NCBI RefSeq assembly: GCF_900141825.1
Contig: NZ_FQYQ01000003.1
Span: 163,595-227,594 of the forward strand
Direction: 5' to 3'
Source: Pseudobutyrivibrio xylanivorans DSM 14809
GTDB lineage: Bacteria; Bacillota; Clostridia; Lachnospirales; Lachnospiraceae
DNA length: 64,000 nucleotides
A program made the translations under genes and the position numbers. The notes below the pieces were generated by a model that worked only from the letters and a program-made list of their open reading frames with translations, was not told the DNA's origin and searched no databases. Numbering within the stretch: the first letter of the stretch is position 1; the number at the start of each line of letters is the position of its first letter. Shown here piece after piece: positions 57,862-64,000 of the stretch.

Positions 57862-58284
57862 TTAATACCCCCTCAGTTTCTCCTTCAATTCAGCCCTGAT
57901 GCCCTCCACTCTCCTGATAGCATCATCGCACTGCCTCTTTCCATCACTAATCTTGGACTGCACCAGAATATCTGCCACAAATCCATCAAAGAAGAAATCC
58001 GCAAAGGTAAGAAAGTCATTGATGTGAATAGAACTGTATCCACTGACATCCCTCAGCTCCTTGCTGAATCTCTGGAGCGCATACCTGGCATTATCAATCT
58101 CACGCTCAGCATCTCCCATCTTGCTGTGCTTCATAAATCCAGAGATTAATCCGCCTCCAAACATATCAAGCAAGCCCCAGTTACCTGCACTATCAAGGTA
58201 CTTTCTTGCAGAGCGAAGATGCTCCAGCGCATTATCCGCCGCATCAATAGCTTCTCTAATCTCTCTTGCTTCTATTTCATTCAT
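57862..58284 (-). CDS. 140-residue helical protein of unknown function
   Basis: ATG 58284 is chosen for AAGGAG 9 nt upstream; the frame stays open to 58350 without a better start. Long helices around a short hydrophobic Gly stretch (WGLLDMFGGGLISGFMKHSK) and a Phe-rich patch (DFLTFADFFFDGFVADILV). Family not recognised beyond similar unnamed Firmicute proteins. First of the small-gene series running to the MazG-like gene. Confidence 0.6.
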   Translation of the reverse strand: MNEIEAREIREAIDAADNALEHLRSARKYLDSAGNWGLLDMFGGGLISGFMKHSKMGDAEREIDNARYALQRFSKELRDVSGYSSIHINDFLTFADFFFDGFVADILVQSKISDGKRQCDDAIRRVEGIRAELKEKLRGY

Positions 58285-58359
58285 GCTTTTTATCTCCTTT
58301 TGTACCATTCCTAGCAGGCCCTTCCAGGACCAGGTCTGCCCGAGCTCCAACTAGTATTC

Positions 58360-58365
58360 ATTATA
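58360..58365 (-). promoter_or_regulatory. -10 box for the small-gene operon
   Basis: Perfect minus-strand TATAAT 70 nt before the ATG at 58284, just after a terminator. No good -35 is seen. Confidence 0.35.
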
Positions 58366-58366
58366 C

Positions 58367-58398
58367 AAAAAAAGCTACAGTGCTAGAAGCCCTGCAGC
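58367..58398 (-). terminator. Terminator upstream of the small-gene operon
   Basis: GCTGCAG/CTGTAGC stem (58398-58392 with 58380-58374, one G-U pair), loop of 11, then seven T on the minus strand. It would stop minus transcription arriving from the toxin-antitoxin and HNH side. Confidence 0.65.
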
Positions 58399-58432
58399 AA
58401 CAAAGTTATCTCAAATTTAATAATTTGTTCGA

Positions 58433-58461
58433 TTGTTAATCCCACATTTGTTTGATAGACT
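58433..58461 (+). promoter_or_regulatory. Promoter of the small toxin-like gene
   Basis: TTGTTA (58433-58438), 17 nt, TAGACT (58456-58461), giving a leader of about 105 nt before the ATG at 58572. Confidence 0.5.
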
Positions 58462-58571
58462 AATTCTCGATGCTACCATTAGGGTTGGCGGTTGGTCTTC
58501 GACTAGAGGACTGAGACCTCTATTTAGAATAATCTGTCTTTGAGCAGAAATATCTAAAGGGGAAAACTTTT

Positions 58572-58667
58572 ATGACATTAGAACAATTTGTAGCTATTAC
58601 TGGATTATTATTTACTGCATTTGGAATCGGCTACAAACTTGGCCGAGACAATGCAACAAAAAAGTAA
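58572..58667 (+). CDS. 31-residue membrane peptide, candidate type I toxin
   Basis: ATG 58572 to TAA 58667, with AAAGGGG about 8 nt upstream. The peptide starts MTLEQFVAITGLLF and ends YKLGRDNATKK: one hydrophobic helix and a short basic tail, like holin-like/TxpA-type type I toxins. The SD lies between complementary AAAG and CTTT, so access may be limited. CGGTTGGTC in the leader (58489-58497) is complementary to GACCAACCG in the 3' end (58718-58726), as in the long-range folds that keep such toxin mRNAs silent. A convergent antisense promoter and terminator cover the 3' end. It is the only plus-strand gene in the right third of the window. Confidence 0.65.
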   Translation: MTLEQFVAITGLLFTAFGIGYKLGRDNATKK

Positions 58668-58747
58668 CCGCTCATAAGTCCTGGGAAGACTGAGCGGTTA
58701 CATCGCTTTTCTGAACGGACCAACCGTTAATGGTTGGCACCTTTTGT
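58658..58747 (-). ncRNA. Candidate antisense RNA antitoxin, about 90 nt
   Basis: Begins about 7 nt past a strong minus-strand promoter and ends at a perfect 10-bp hairpin GTAACCGCTC/GAGCGGTTAC (58701-58692 with 58673-58664) followed by TTTTTT (58663-58658). It overlaps the last codons and 3' untranslated part of the 31-residue toxin gene. Size and layout match RatA/SR4-type antitoxins. It is a prediction from promoter and terminator alone. Confidence 0.6.
58715..58745 (+). terminator. Terminator of the toxin-like mRNA
   Basis: CCAACC/GGTTGG stem (58720-58725 with 58732-58737), followed by CACCTTTTG. AACGG/CCGTT in the same stretch offers an alternative stem. Confidence 0.5.
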
Positions 58748-58753
58748 ATTCTT

Positions 58754-58782
58754 ATTATATCTGCTGATAAATAATTTGTAAA
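58754..58782 (-). promoter_or_regulatory. Strong promoter of the antisense RNA
   Basis: Minus strand TTTACA (58782-58777), exactly 17 nt, TATAAT (58759-58754), eleven of twelve consensus bases; among the best sigma-A matches seen in the window. Confidence 0.75.
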
Positions 58783-58795
58783 CACGCATTTTCAT

Positions 58796-59086
58796 TCATA
58801 ACTCCATTTCCCTCCCTACGTATTTACGAATCTGAATCCTATATTCCTCATCAAGAAATGGACAACACTCATCTATACTCATGAGCCTGGAGCTTTTAGC
58901 TCTATTGCAAGCCTTACACAATGGAATAAGATTCCTGATGTCATCTGTCCCACCATGATACTTTGGAATGAAGTGATCAATGGTGCGCTTATCTGCTTCA
59001 ACATCCTTGCCACACTTGACACAGATGCCATTTGTTTTGGCCCATATTATGTTCTTGAGATTCTCTTTACGTTTTCGTCTTTTCAT
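58796..59086 (-). CDS. Small HNH endonuclease
   Basis: 96 residues from ATG 59086; the frame is open to 59143. Complete HNH site: ICVKCGKD zinc pair, TIDHFIPKYHGGTDD (catalytic DH), NLIPLCKACNRAK. The ATG is 4 nt after the stop of the DUF4379 fragment and lacks a near ribosome site. The codons just before it (EWYNNH) continue what the DUF4379 domain should look like, so the two may be halves of one broken gene. Confidence 0.75.
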   Translation of the reverse strand: MKRRKRKENLKNIIWAKTNGICVKCGKDVEADKRTIDHFIPKYHGGTDDIRNLIPLCKACNRAKSSRLMSIDECCPFLDEEYRIQIRKYVGREMEL

Positions 59087-59090
59087 ATGA

Positions 59091-59252
59091 TTATTGTACC
59101 ATTCCTTGCGGACATACCCACCACACTCTTTTCTTAGAACCATACGACACTAAATCTGGTGTTATATCACCATTTCTATCATAACTCCATTCTCCGGCAA
59201 TACTTGGGTATTTAGACTGTAAATCATTAACCCCCTTAACCAGTCTGCTCAT
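59091..59252 (-). pseudogene. DUF4379 zinc-ribbon fragment, truncated by frameshift
   Basis: 53 codons from ATG 59252 (AGGA 8 nt upstream) to TAA 59091. It shows the treble-clef DUF4379 pattern up to the first zinc pair: YPSIAGEWSYDRNGDITPDL, GSKKRVWWVCPQG. The expected GHxW and second Cys pair are missing; EWYNNHMKRR appears in another frame, leading into the HNH domain. A small deletion near 59095-59105 would explain this. Such repeats are found in phage- and defence-associated proteins. Confidence 0.55.
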
Positions 59253-59297
59253 ATATATTCCTATCACAAAATGATTTCACTAGTTTTTGTGAATATA

Positions 59298-62200
59298 TTA
59301 ACCTACAACCAGCTTATTAGTCTTCTTAATAAACTTTGCTGGAATCTTTTTATCGAGTTTCCATATTATGCTCATAGGCTTATTGCCTTTATGGCTCACA
59401 TAATTAGCCGTACCCAAAAACATATATGGAGCTGTACCATATTCATCTTTCCTATGCTCTCTTACAAAAAGCAACACCTTACTTCCTTGTTGTTTATGAT
59501 TTATATATCTTGCGCCCACAGTTGACGTTTCGGACGTCTTATTCTGACTTTCCCAATGGAACAACTCTTCATTTATTGAATAATCTCTATACATAGTAGA
59601 AGGTGAATAATCCTTTTCTGATTTATTCAAGGTATTCATCAAAACATCTATCCGCTTTTGTGGCAGCCATATTACTCCTCCTTGAACACTAGACCAATTA
59701 TAATATTCAAAGGCTGACAATAGCTGTTCTCTCGTATAAGTACAATAAACATCTAATGGACAATCAAATCCTAAATCACAATATTCATCCACAAAATCTA
59801 TATGCTCAAGATTATATTGAAGCAATTGAATTATTTCTGCTAGCATATTAGTACTTTCTACTAATTCTTGAATATTATTAATGGTTTCTTCACAATCCCA
59901 ATCAGCAGCTGTATTCCATATTGTAATATAAAACATCTGCATCATTTTTTTCTCGAGGTCTGACATTTCTTTAATCTTCTCTACAGAAATATCAGATAAG
60001 TTCTTAAGAAGAAATTCAATCCAACGTCTAGAATCTATTCGAGCAATTTTAGGTAAGGCTTTAGTAATTATAGTTTCTAGCGGCTCTTCAAACTCTTGTC
60101 TAACTCCTGCCTCAACGCATAATCTTACAAATGAATATTTCTGATATATTGTCTTCTTTGATAATTGATAATACTTCAAGAAGTTTTCTAAATTTAGTTC
60201 TCTATCTGAATCATCCGTAAATGTTCTAATTTTAGATACTAAAGCATTTTTATTTCCAAATGATTGCTTAATATTCTCTAAAATTATTGTTCTAGGTTTC
60301 TCTTCTAATTCAATATAACATCCTTTAGGAAGGGAAACAAAACCATGTTCAATCTCATGTTTGATGCTATGATTTCTATCGTAAAGAAGAGCTTCAAATT
60401 TTTGTTCAAAACTATACTTTTTATTTGCTTGACCTATAAAATCCAATACCGTCAAACAATCCTTACCATCGTATAATCTCAACCCTCTACCTAATTGCTG
60501 TAAAAAAACCGTTAAGGATTCTGTTGGTCTTAAAAAAAGGACCGTGTTAACTTCTGGAATGTCAACACCCTCATTATAAAGGTCAACTGTAAATATATAA
60601 TTAATAATATTATTCTTTAAATCCTTTTTTGCTTTTTCGCGTACTCTTTCCGATGAATCAGCATCCAAATTAATACTAGGTATTCCATGCACATTAAAAT
60701 AATCAGACATAAATCTTGCATGCTCTTTTGACACACAGAACCCTAATCCACAAACTTTTTCCATGTCTGCAACGTATCTTTCAATTGCAACTATTATCGA
60801 GGCCGCTCTTTTCTCCGCTATTGTTCTATCTATTGCATAGACATTTGTTAACTGATTAACATCATAGCCGCCTTTTCTCCATTGGATATCATCCAAATCA
60901 ACAGTATCTGCAATGCCAAAATACTGAAATGGACATAACAATTTTCTGTCTATTGCCTCAGGTAGTCGTATTTCTGCTGCTATACTTCCATCGAAGTACT
61001 TTAGTATATCTTTTCCATCATGACGTTCCGGCGTTGCAGTAAGTCCCAATAAAATACATGGCTTAAAATGTTCTAATACAGCATTATAAGTATCCGCTGC
61101 CGCATGATGGAATTCATCAATAACTATATAATCATAATATTCTGCATCTATTATTTCATACAATCTTTGACTAGTTATAGTTTGTATAGAAACAAATAAA
61201 TGCTCTAATCCATCTGGTCTATGTTGACCAACAAATAACTCTCCAAAATTAGGATCTTTTAAAACTGCTCTAAAAGCCGCCATGCTTTGTTTAAGAATAT
61301 CTTCTCTATGAGCAATAAAAAGCAATTTATTTTCTTTTCTAGGATTCTTTTTACAGTACTCGCGATAATCAAATGCCGCAATAAGAGTTTTCCCAGTACC
61401 TGTAGCCGCGACAACTAAATTATGATTCCTTCCTCTTACGACCCTTTCAGCCTTTAGATTATCCAATATTTCCTGCTGATATGTATAAGGGTTTAAATCA
61501 AATAAAAATGAAAATCCACCTTGAGTTGTTTCATTATTTTCCAGATTTAAAGCCTTCACTAATCTCCCTTTATCAGATTCATTGTATGTCTCAAATTCCG
61601 GCGTATTCCAATAGCTTTCAAAACTAGCATTAACTTTTTCTAATACATCCAGCATATCTTGCTCAGTTATTTTCACATTCCACTCCAGGCCACTTGATAA
61701 TGCAGCCTTTGAAATGTTAGATGAACCAATATATGCAGTCGTATATCCTGTTTCTCTATGGAAAATATAAGATTTTGCATGAAGCCTAGTTCTGTTTGTA
61801 TCATAAGAAACCTTAATTGTTGTATTAGGGAGTTTGTTTAATTCCTCTACAGATTTAACTTCAGTTGCCCCCATGTATGAAGTTGTAATGACTCTAAGTT
61901 TACCACCTCTTTGAGTAAACTTTTTTAATTCCACAATCAGCTCACGTAAACCACTCCAGCGTATAAAAGATACCAGCATATCAATCCTATCAGAACTTTC
62001 AATCTCCTTTTTAAGTTCTGAAATCATCTGTGGTTCCTTTATTGCTCCTGTAAACAAACTACTTCTTGCAATAGATGTCTCCGGTCTACTTACCTTTTTT
62101 GCTGTCTTAGTTCCAATCATCACTTCATAATCATTGGTAGATAATAAAGACAATAGTTGTTTTGGATTTTCCGAAACTTGATATTCTTCATCTGAATTTT

Positions 62201-62435
62201 CTGATAGGACAACAGCAATCTTATTAATCAACTCAATTTGTTTTTCTAAAGATTCTTCCTCATATCCATCGAGTTTTTTCTTAATTACTGTAGATATATA
62301 ATTTGTCAATATGCTTGAAGCCTCTGCCGAATCGATTTTCTCTATATACTTACAATTATCCGGTACTTCATTGAGCACTTTTTCAAGTTGCTCATTTATT
62401 ACTTTTTCATATAATCCCGCCTTCATCTCATCCAT
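59298..62435 (-). CDS. PLD nuclease-SF2 helicase-DUF3427 protein
   Basis: 1045 residues. About 115-290: phospholipase-D-like domain with HAK...GSSNISKAALSSG (HxK motif). About 320-700: superfamily II helicase with Walker A ATGTGKT (about 346), motif II DEFH, motif III LTATPERHDG, and motif VI QLGRGLRL. About 700-1045: DUF3427-type C-terminal region (SLPKGCYIELEEKPRT; end part LLFVREHRKDEYGTAPYMFLG). The family occurs in restriction/defence islands; mode of action is not established. Follows an HNH nuclease gene by 39 nt. Confidence 0.85.
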   Translation of the reverse strand: MDEMKAGLYEKVINEQLEKVLNEVPDNCKYIEKIDSAEASSILTNYISTVIKKKLDGYEEESLEKQIELINKIAVVLSENSDEEYQVSENPKQLLSLLSTNDYEVMIGTKTAKKVSRPETSIARSSLFTGAIKEPQMISELKKEIESSDRIDMLVSFIRWSGLRELIVELKKFTQRGGKLRVITTSYMGATEVKSVEELNKLPNTTIKVSYDTNRTRLHAKSYIFHRETGYTTAYIGSSNISKAALSSGLEWNVKITEQDMLDVLEKVNASFESYWNTPEFETYNESDKGRLVKALNLENNETTQGGFSFLFDLNPYTYQQEILDNLKAERVVRGRNHNLVVAATGTGKTLIAAFDYREYCKKNPRKENKLLFIAHREDILKQSMAAFRAVLKDPNFGELFVGQHRPDGLEHLFVSIQTITSQRLYEIIDAEYYDYIVIDEFHHAAADTYNAVLEHFKPCILLGLTATPERHDGKDILKYFDGSIAAEIRLPEAIDRKLLCPFQYFGIADTVDLDDIQWRKGGYDVNQLTNVYAIDRTIAEKRAASIIVAIERYVADMEKVCGLGFCVSKEHARFMSDYFNVHGIPSINLDADSSERVREKAKKDLKNNIINYIFTVDLYNEGVDIPEVNTVLFLRPTESLTVFLQQLGRGLRLYDGKDCLTVLDFIGQANKKYSFEQKFEALLYDRNHSIKHEIEHGFVSLPKGCYIELEEKPRTIILENIKQSFGNKNALVSKIRTFTDDSDRELNLENFLKYYQLSKKTIYQKYSFVRLCVEAGVRQEFEEPLETIITKALPKIARIDSRRWIEFLLKNLSDISVEKIKEMSDLEKKMMQMFYITIWNTAADWDCEETINNIQELVESTNMLAEIIQLLQYNLEHIDFVDEYCDLGFDCPLDVYCTYTREQLLSAFEYYNWSSVQGGVIWLPQKRIDVLMNTLNKSEKDYSPSTMYRDYSINEELFHWESQNKTSETSTVGARYINHKQQGSKVLLFVREHRKDEYGTAPYMFLGTANYVSHKGNKPMSIIWKLDKKIPAKFIKKTNKLVVG

Positions 62436-62474
62436 AATGCACCTACGTATATCTCACCCATCATCTTTAAAATT

Positions 62475-63626
62475 CTACCAAACCAAATACCCCTGTCTCC
62501 TTGCACTATCATAGACAGGTTGCATATTCTTCTCTAAAATATTATAAAACTCTGTTTTTGAATTCCCTCTTCGGTATAACTCCTGATTAGCCCAAATCGA
62601 ATGCAGATTATCCTTATAGCATTTTTCAAAACTGCTTCGTATATGCGGATTACTATCATTATTTATCATTCCATAAAGAATAAACTGGTTGTACGCAAAT
62701 TTTCCAAAAAATCTATTCCAATCTGGTAGCTTATTACTTTTAGCTGAATTCAATGATGAATCCATCGGCATTAAATTCCATAGCTCATCATTCATTACAA
62801 ATGACCATGGAATAAAATGGTCGATATCGTATTTCCCCTTTTCTATAGGTGTACCTTTAAATACATCAATTATTGGCTGCTGTTCAAGAATTAGCTCCCA
62901 TAAATCTCTAACATGGTTAAGTTTGCGCATCTTTTCATCCATAGGCGCCAATTTATAAACCAGACTAGGAACCTCTGGATTGTTACTCTGAAGCCACTTG
63001 ACCTTTTCAAATTGAATCCATCCTAATATTGAAACAGTGTTATCCTTAATCAGCTTTATCCATTCGCTACTGAAAGTTACTTCACGTTTTAATCCTGCTG
63101 TATCACCAATAACATATGGTAGCGGTGTAGACTCATTCAAAAGCTGTGCGTACTTTATAAGCGCACCAGTTCTTCCCCAATCCACATTTTGCTTTGCATT
63201 ATCGAAGAAACCTGAAAGTGCTCTATACGGCACATTTCTTGTTAATCTATTTTTATATTCACGAAGTTCATTATCGTATTTACGAATTTGATTTCTGATA
63301 ATAACTGCATCAGCATCAGACCTTAACTCACTCAGTTCTTGGAGTTTGATAACCGCAAGTTCAAGAGCATCTCTTGGTTCTCCAAGTAAAAAGCCACTTA
63401 AATGAACATGAAACTCTAAAACTGTATACCATGCATTACAAATCATCTCATCAATAATGTCATTAAAAGATGTTTGTACGATGTCTCTGGATATCAGCTT
63501 TACTATTGCTTCCAGCCAATAAAACTTATAGCAATAAGAAGGGTCCTTTAGCATTTGCGAAAACCCTTCTACATCTAAATTGTTATAATATATTCCATCA
63601 ATATTTAGGCTCAGCTCATTATTCAT
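62475..63626 (-). CDS. HNH endonuclease domain protein
   Basis: 383 residues. A helical N-terminal region (about 1-200) is followed by an HNH site GKYDIDHFIPWSFVMNDELW and NLMPMDSSLNSAKSNKLP (about 272-310), the His-Asn-Asn type seen in restriction-like proteins; HIRSSFEKCYKDNL follows. The ATG overlaps the stop of the NTP pyrophosphohydrolase (TAATG). It forms an operon with that gene and the PLD-helicase, so it is likely the nuclease of the module. Confidence 0.8.
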   Translation of the reverse strand: MNNELSLNIDGIYYNNLDVEGFSQMLKDPSYCYKFYWLEAIVKLISRDIVQTSFNDIIDEMICNAWYTVLEFHVHLSGFLLGEPRDALELAVIKLQELSELRSDADAVIIRNQIRKYDNELREYKNRLTRNVPYRALSGFFDNAKQNVDWGRTGALIKYAQLLNESTPLPYVIGDTAGLKREVTFSSEWIKLIKDNTVSILGWIQFEKVKWLQSNNPEVPSLVYKLAPMDEKMRKLNHVRDLWELILEQQPIIDVFKGTPIEKGKYDIDHFIPWSFVMNDELWNLMPMDSSLNSAKSNKLPDWNRFFGKFAYNQFILYGMINNDSNPHIRSSFEKCYKDNLHSIWANQELYRRGNSKTEFYNILEKNMQPVYDSARRQGYLVW

Positions 63627-63925
63627 TATTTATTGCCTTCCCAAAATATTCGGTTCTTAAAACCGCCCCTTTTATCTTGTTTCTTTTGCTTAACTTCCAT
63701 AAGATGCTCAATCGAATATCCCCTAGCCTCGCAGATAGCAAACAATACCTCTAGTACATCCGCCATCTCCTCAATTGATTTATCCGCCTGATATTCTGCA
63801 ACCTCTTCATTAAGCTTAATATCCAACTCCTGAAGATATTCTTCCTGTGAAAGGATTCTCGTTATTGGTTCCTTTCCATCAGCTTTAATAATTTCAGGTA
63901 TTCTGTCTCGTACTAGCTTCCCCAT
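63626..63925 (-). CDS. NTP pyrophosphohydrolase, PRA-PH/MazG fold
   Basis: 99 residues from ATG 63925 (AGAGG 7 nt upstream); the codon at 63940 would be TTG. The start GKLVRDRIPEII and EEVAEYQADKSIEEMADVLEVLFAICEARG are characteristic of the house-cleaning or phosphoribosyl-ATP pyrophosphohydrolase-like proteins common next to mobile and defence genes. It overlaps the HNH gene by one base. Differs in sequence from the MazG-like pair at 56936 and 63944. Confidence 0.85.
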   Translation of the reverse strand: MGKLVRDRIPEIIKADGKEPITRILSQEEYLQELDIKLNEEVAEYQADKSIEEMADVLEVLFAICEARGYSIEHLMEVKQKKQDKRGGFKNRIFWEGNK

Positions 63926-63943
63926 AGTTATCCTCTTCAATTA

Positions 63944-64000
63944 TTATAAATCGGTATACTTTGCGCTGCTCCCCTTAGCTTTATCCACAGGATACTTTGC
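63944..64000 (-). CDS. MazG-like nucleotide pyrophosphohydrolase, C-terminal end only
   Basis: The last 18 codons and TAA of a gene running off the right edge. They read AKYPVDKAKGSSAKYTDL, clearly like the C-terminus of the MazG-like protein at 56936-57256 (AKYPVEKAKGNNCKYFEL). So a paralogue lies just outside. 18 nt upstream of the next gene's ATG region. Confidence 0.65.
   Translation of the reverse strand, partial: AKYPVDKAKGSSAKYTDL

Overview
The window looks like chromosome from an anaerobic low-GC Firmicute of the Lachnospiraceae (Butyrivibrio/Pseudobutyrivibrio-like). The case rests on moderate AT-richness, strong AGGAGG-type ribosome binding sites, hairpin-plus-U-tract terminators after most operons, a SigH-like sigma factor, Mini-RNase III, an Fe-S type PurF and a large serine-rich surface adhesin. 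The genus call is inference from gene content.

Most genes are on the minus strand. From left to right: the 5' two-thirds or so of a serine-rich repeat adhesin, running off the left edge (1-2979); gdhA (3192-4553); an operon for a Gld-like ABC exporter plus a DUF4340 protein (4841-9438); a 1195-residue Ig-like repeat membrane-anchored surface protein (9564-13151); sstT; purine genes purF-purB and purC; a glycolytic block gap, pgk, tpiA, gpmI with two lipoprotein genes (Sel1-repeat, CapA) between; a PHP phosphatase on the plus strand; a chorismate mutase-shikimate kinase fusion; an old-yellow-enzyme-type Fe-S flavoprotein; and a LysR regulator divergent from a plus-strand cluster aroE-MFS-aroD-TRAP (31398-37320). 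That cluster reads as uptake and conversion of quinate/shikimate-like compounds rather than plain biosynthesis.

From 37350 onward come housekeeping genes (SigH-like factor, rlmB, mrnC, cysS, ispF), two lipoproteins, a PIN-PhoH ATPase, mgtE behind a leader-peptide/terminator arrangement, a Lon-like ATPase lacking the protease domain, a YitT protein, a three-gene set of small zinc-ribbon and membrane proteins, a Cache-domain chemoreceptor, a secreted protein, two Nudix enzymes and a NifX-SlyD fusion.

The right end (56289-64000) is accessory. It holds an eight-hairpin array followed by 74-nt tandem repeats, MazG-like NTP pyrophosphatases, small unknown genes, a compact locus with the layout of a type I toxin-antitoxin (31-residue membrane peptide, convergent antisense promoter and terminator), a split DUF4379/HNH gene, and an operon of NTP pyrophosphohydrolase, HNH nuclease and PLD-SF2 helicase-DUF3427, which looks like a defence module. 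No tRNA, rRNA, CRISPR array or insertion sequence was seen.
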